Part shown: positions 35,087-37,739 of the stretch, piece by piece
Layout of the letters: every line of letters starts with the position of its first letter
How positions within the stretch are numbered: the first letter of the stretch is position 1
Assembly (NCBI RefSeq): GCF_042094015.1
Contig: NZ_JBELDZ010000017.1
Coordinates: 1-37,739, forward strand
Direction: 5' to 3'
Length of the DNA: 37,739 nucleotides
Source: Aurantibacter sp042094015
Lineage (GTDB): Bacteria > Bacteroidota > Bacteroidia > Flavobacteriales > Flavobacteriaceae
Program-made: the position numbers and the translations under genes
Notes under the pieces: generated by a model
The model's input: the letters and a program-made list of their open reading frames with translations, nothing else
The model's database searches: none
What the model was told of the DNA's origin: nothing

Positions 35087-35627
35087 TATAGTATTACTTT
35101 TCTCTTCTTGTAAATTAGAAAAAAACGATGATTTTTTAATCGTTGAAAATATAATTAAAAAGTATAAAAAAAAATCCAGTTATAATGAGGTTATATTAGA
35201 TTCAACTAATAATAACTCTACTGTTATAAATTTTATAACAAAATATAAACAACTTTTTATTGAGAATAAAAAGGACTTAATTAATGGTTTTAAAATAGAA
35301 AATGATCTTGTTAATATTTCGAAAATTGATTTTATTTTTAACAACAGTCAATTTGAAGAATATCTAAGACAAGATACAGGTGTTGTTTCAATATGGAATA
35401 AAGAGATATTAAATACTTTTTCAAATAAAGACTATAGTCGAAAAAATGTAATAAAAATATCCAAACCTATTTATTCCTTAGATAAAAAGTATAGTTTAAT
35501 TTATGTTAATAAGGTTACGAAATCTTATATTCTAATTTATCAAAAAAATAATGAAGAATGGCTAGAGTACAAGCTTGTTTCTCCAAATTTGATTCAATCA
35601 AAAGTTAACACATTTAATTATAATTAA
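35040..35627 (+). CDS. Small lipoprotein, immunity-like
   Basis: This 195-residue lipoprotein has a signal peptide with lipobox FSSC (Cys24) if the ATG at 35040 is used. The start lies 47 bases inside the protease gene in another frame, which is strong translational coupling; an ATG two codons later (35046) is also possible. The mature part is very Lys/Asn/Ile-rich. Near the end, KISKPIYSLDKKYSLIYV and ILIYQKNNEEWLEYKLV match in order the end of the 36256-36840 product. No enzyme motif was seen. A role as an inhibitor of the upstream protease is inferred from position and architecture. Confidence 0.7.
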   Translation: MNMTHLTQLKVLLVISIVLLFSSCKLEKNDDFLIVENIIKKYKKKSSYNEVILDSTNNNSTVINFITKYKQLFIENKKDLINGFKIENDLVNISKIDFIFNNSQFEEYLRQDTGVVSIWNKEILNTFSNKDYSRKNVIKISKPIYSLDKKYSLIYVNKVTKSYILIYQKNNEEWLEYKLVSPNLIQSKVNTFNYN

Positions 35628-35640
35628 AGTTTTTATAATA

Positions 35641-35673
35641 AAACCGCAATCTCTTAAAACCGTTGTGGTTTTT
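35641..35673 (+). terminator. Terminator after the small lipoprotein (type AACCGCAA)
   Basis: AAACCGCAA (35641-35649) pairs with TTGTGGTTT (35663-35671) with one wobble, followed by T. It is related to the two hairpins at 36143 and 37480. Confidence 0.65.
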
Positions 35674-35688
35674 GCATTAGCGATTAAT

Positions 35689-36132
35689 ATGAAATATTTA
35701 TTTGGATTATTATTTTTTATAGGGATGAGTGGTCATGCGCAAGACATTGTTTATTTAAAATTTGAAGAAGGCAAGGAATCTAAGTGTCAACTAAGTAGTT
35801 TTAGAGATGGTAGAAACAAAAAAGAATATAGTTATAAGCCATACAAAGGGAAGATTACGGATAAAAAAATAGGTTTTCTAGTTTGTGGGGAGCATTTTGT
35901 TTATGACCCAAGCCTTCATGGTATTACCTATGAGTTACCTGAAAACATAGAGTACATTACAATAGATGAAATGTTTACTAAGTTAGAAACACCAGAGTAT
36001 CGTTTCGCAAAAGAAAAAGTATATAAGAAGATTTTTATTGTAGAAGTTTTACCTAATAATAAAGTAAACATATATCCTGTTACTTGGTCTAAAATTTATT
36101 ATTGGGAAGATGTTGAATACCAAAAGCATTAA
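35689..36132 (+). CDS. Small exported protein of unknown function
   Basis: The preferred start is the ATG at 35689, giving 147 residues with a clean signal peptide (MKYLFGLLFFIGMSGHAQ). The GTG at 35665, which would extend it, lies inside the terminator hairpin. The mature protein begins DIVYLKFEEGKESKCQLSS and contains FLVCGEHFVYDP and a C-terminal VTWSKIYYWEDVEY; two Cys may form a disulfide. The family is not recognised. It is flanked by terminators on both sides, so it is probably a separate unit in the accessory segment. Confidence 0.7.
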   Translation: MKYLFGLLFFIGMSGHAQDIVYLKFEEGKESKCQLSSFRDGRNKKEYSYKPYKGKITDKKIGFLVCGEHFVYDPSLHGITYELPENIEYITIDEMFTKLETPEYRFAKEKVYKKIFIVEVLPNNKVNIYPVTWSKIYYWEDVEYQKH

Positions 36133-36142
36133 TTAAAATTAG

Positions 36143-36170
36143 AAACCACAACTCTTTAAGTTGTGGTTTT
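36143..36170. terminator. Terminator hairpin AACCACAACT (copy 1)
   Basis: AAACCACAACT (36143-36153), loop CTTTA, AGTTGTGGTTT (36159-36169) form a perfect 11-bp stem. The arms are identical to those of the hairpin at 37480-37509 with a different loop. Confidence 0.75.
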
Positions 36171-36197
36171 GATAGCTATAGCTCAAAAAGGAGAACT

Positions 36198-36272
36198 ATG
36201 CGACTAATCATTATATTTTTATTCCAAAAGGAAATTCATCAAATGCGTCAACTCTATGTTTATAAGCTCTAG
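36198..36272 (+). pseudogene. 24-codon reading frame, relic or coupling leader
   Basis: An ATG at 36198 with a good Shine-Dalgarno (AAGGAG) opens a 24-codon frame starting MRLIIIFLF, which looks like the start of a signal peptide, and ends at TAG 36270-36272. It overlaps the start of the next gene (36256) by 17 bases. It may be the stump of a deleted lipoprotein gene, or a short leader that feeds ribosomes to the next start. Confidence 0.3.
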
Positions 36273-36840
36273 GTTTTTAAAACTATCAGTAATTATTATT
36301 TTGTCTTTTTGTTTTATATGTTCATCATTGAAAGAAAAAAACAAAGATGAATTTTATGACATTATAAACAATGAAATCAAAATAGTATCTATATCAGAAA
36401 ATCAAAATGTTAATCTTTATTTAAATCAAAATGAATACTTAATTGGTTTTTTAGAGAATATAAATCAAAGTAATTCAGATAACTTAAAAAAGTATAATTT
36501 AGATAAAGATGTTGTTGCTTCTTTTTTTAATAAAGATGTTATAAAGAATATTTTAGACCAAGCAAAAAGTAACAACTCAATTAATTTAAAAAAAATACAA
36601 CTTCAATCTAATATGAAAATTAGTGAGGTTAAAGAAAAAATTACAACTTCAGAATATCTAAAGGGTTCTTTAGAGTATGAAATTTACCTTTCAAGACCCT
36701 TAATTAGCTTAAATAACAAATATGCAATTGTTTCTTTTTCTAAAGGATTTAAACAAGCTATGGAAGGAGGAATCGTTATATATGAAAATATAGATTTAAA
36801 TTGGAAAAGAATCAAATTTTTTGATAGTTGGATTGAATAA
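36256..36840 (+). CDS. Small exported protein, paralogue of 35040-35627 product
   Basis: This 194-residue protein has an N-terminal hydrophobic signal (about 7-24) containing two Cys (19 and 22). The lipobox is weak, so lipidation is uncertain. The C-terminal segment YLSRPLISLNNKYAIVSFSKG ... GGIVIYENIDLNWKRIKFF aligns with KISKPIYSLDKKYSLIYVNKV ... ILIYQKNNEEWLEYKLV of the first small lipoprotein, so the two are probably paralogues with diverged N-terminal halves. Composition is very AT-rich. No catalytic motif was seen. It is an orphan-immunity candidate because no protease gene sits directly upstream. Confidence 0.68.
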   Translation: MFISSRFLKLSVIIILSFCFICSSLKEKNKDEFYDIINNEIKIVSISENQNVNLYLNQNEYLIGFLENINQSNSDNLKKYNLDKDVVASFFNKDVIKNILDQAKSNNSINLKKIQLQSNMKISEVKEKITTSEYLKGSLEYEIYLSRPLISLNNKYAIVSFSKGFKQAMEGGIVIYENIDLNWKRIKFFDSWIE

Positions 36841-36857
36841 TAAGCATAATCAAGAGT

Positions 36858-37457
36858 GTGATGAATAGAATCTATATAATTGTTTTAATAGCTATACTTT
36901 TTCAATCATGTGTGAAAAACACAGAACAGATTAAAGAAAAAGATTTTGAAAATATTATTATAAAATTGGTTGATACTACTGTAACAGACTTCAGGAAATT
37001 AATAGCTCCATCAATGCATGATTTGTCTAGTAAGGAAGCTGAAAGAGTTTTTTATAAAAAAGTAGATTCTGTTAAGAAATTAAAGTTTGAACCGTTGAGA
37101 GTTGTATTATATGATACATTGTATGATATGAACATTTTGGAACAAAAAAAGAATAATAAAATAAACTTTAATAATTTAGAGACAACAACTAATAAAATTA
37201 TTAAAACTATATCAAAAAAGAGTAATGATAAGTATAACTATATTTTAAAATCTTCATATAATGAAGACAACGCACTTTCTGAAATTGTACCTAAATATTC
37301 TTTTTCAAATATTTATTATAGTAAAATTGACAACTTATATTTTATGACTTTCTCAGTTTCATATAATAAATTAAATGGAAATACATATGAAGTATTATTT
37401 AAAATTGAAAATGAAGTGATAAATATTGTTAAGATTAATTCCTTATCAATATCATAA
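36858..37457 (+). CDS. Small lipoprotein of unknown function
   Basis: This 199-residue lipoprotein has a signal peptide ending in FQSC (Cys18). It follows the previous gene by 17 bases and is probably in the same transcript, which ends at the hairpin 37480-37509. The body is Lys/Asn-rich with EKDFENIIIKLVDTTVTDFR near the N-terminus and strand-like IYYSKIDNLYFMTFSVSYN near the C-terminus. It lacks the S(R/K)P.xSL..KY motif of the other two small proteins. The family is not recognised. Confidence 0.68.
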   Translation: MMNRIYIIVLIAILFQSCVKNTEQIKEKDFENIIIKLVDTTVTDFRKLIAPSMHDLSSKEAERVFYKKVDSVKKLKFEPLRVVLYDTLYDMNILEQKKNNKINFNNLETTTNKIIKTISKKSNDKYNYILKSSYNEDNALSEIVPKYSFSNIYYSKIDNLYFMTFSVSYNKLNGNTYEVLFKIENEVINIVKINSLSIS

Positions 37458-37479
37458 TAATTAAAATCTCTTAACTACT

Positions 37480-37510
37480 AAAACCACAACTCAAAAAGTT
37501 GTGGTTTTTC
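37480..37510. terminator. Terminator hairpin AACCACAACT (copy 2)
   Basis: AAAACCACAACT (37480-37491), loop CAAAA, AGTTGTGGTTTT (37497-37508) form a perfect 12-bp stem followed by T. It repeats the stem at 36143. Confidence 0.8.
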
Positions 37511-37567
37511 TTTTTAAAAGAAGCTTTAATGATAAAATGTTGGCCTCATTTTTGTTATATTTAAACA

Positions 37568-37739
37568 ATGAAAAAAAAGAAGTTATCTCTTAGGGTTCGT
37601 ATATTTATTTCTATGGTGTTTTTGGTGCTTTTGGCATCTGTTTTAATTGCTTTAGTAGCTATTTTTCAATACAGTGAAGAAACTCAAGATTACCATACAC
37701 AACGTTTAGAACGTAAAGAAAAAAGTATAAAACGCCATA
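37568..37739 (+). CDS. Probable sensor histidine kinase, 3' end cut off
   Basis: The window ends after about 57 codons. The visible N-terminus is basic (MKKKKLSLRVR), followed by one transmembrane helix (about residues 12-33) and a charged periplasmic start (QYSEETQDYHTQRLERKEKSIKRH). This pattern resembles the start of a flavobacterial HAMP-type sensor histidine kinase; no kinase motif is in the window, so the call rests on the N-terminal pattern alone. Confidence 0.5.
   Translation, partial: MKKKKLSLRVRIFISMVFLVLLASVLIALVAIFQYSEETQDYHTQRLERKEKSIKRH

Noticed and set aside
35665..36132. Longer version of the exported protein starting at GTG 35665
   Set aside because: The GTG is in the 3' arm of a terminator hairpin; the ATG at 35689 gives a normal signal peptide.
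33284..37567. A mobile element carrying the accessory genes
   Set aside because: No transposase, integrase, tRNA-linked attachment site or terminal repeats were found; only composition and repeated terminators suggest recent change.
1..37739. CRISPR array, restriction system or known phage-defence operon
   Set aside because: No regularly spaced repeats and no nuclease, methylase or helicase genes of such systems were seen on either strand.

Overview
The window comes from the chromosome of an AT-rich marine-type member of the Flavobacteriaceae (Bacteroidota). Four things support this: a gliding-motility lipoprotein (GldH), a secreted metalloprotease with a C-terminal type IX secretion sorting domain, Bacteroidota-type promoters (TAnnTTTG near -7), and a fused hemC-hemD gene. 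No transposase, integrase, phage gene or CRISPR array was seen.

Layout. Positions 1-6645 hold mostly housekeeping genes on the + strand: the 3' part of a tRNA-Asn, rsmI, ricT, gldH, a class A penicillin-binding protein, and the two subunits of a 3-oxoacid CoA-transferase. Convergent to them is a double-domain peptide-type ABC ATPase (6706-8382). A multidomain M43 metalloprotease follows at 8559-10991. Four minus-strand genes then lie in two pairs: a serine hydrolase with a PolB-like 3'-5' exonuclease, and a CNNM/CBS membrane protein with an Ogt-type DNA repair protein. The gap 14610-15385 has no protein gene, but it does hold a hairpin repeat and a probable structured small RNA, possibly 6S-like, with its own promoter-like element and terminator.

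Positions 15386-33283 are dominated by heme synthesis. On the minus strand the order is hemA, hemC-hemD fusion, tRNA-Ser, hemE, terminator, an EI24 membrane protein, a GNAT-HemF fusion, a YchJ-like protein and hemB. A divergent AraC-type regulator sits next to hemA. On the + strand, hemH, a MATE transporter and hemJ overlap by single bases. Together these cover the route from glutamyl-tRNA to protoheme except HemL (glutamate-1-semialdehyde aminomutase), which is not in the window. Between the two heme blocks lie three tandem secreted paralogues of unknown function (24186-26558) and a very large TraB/GumN-type protein.

Positions 33284-37457 look like an accessory segment and are visibly more AT-rich. 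It begins with a lipoprotein carrying a HELSH zinc-protease motif. The next gene is a small lipoprotein overlapping it by 47 bases, followed by more small exported proteins. Three related hairpin terminators separate the units. This is the best candidate for an undescribed system: a surface protease effector with immunity-like lipoproteins. The function is inferred from architecture only. The window ends in the first 57 codons of a probable sensor histidine kinase.
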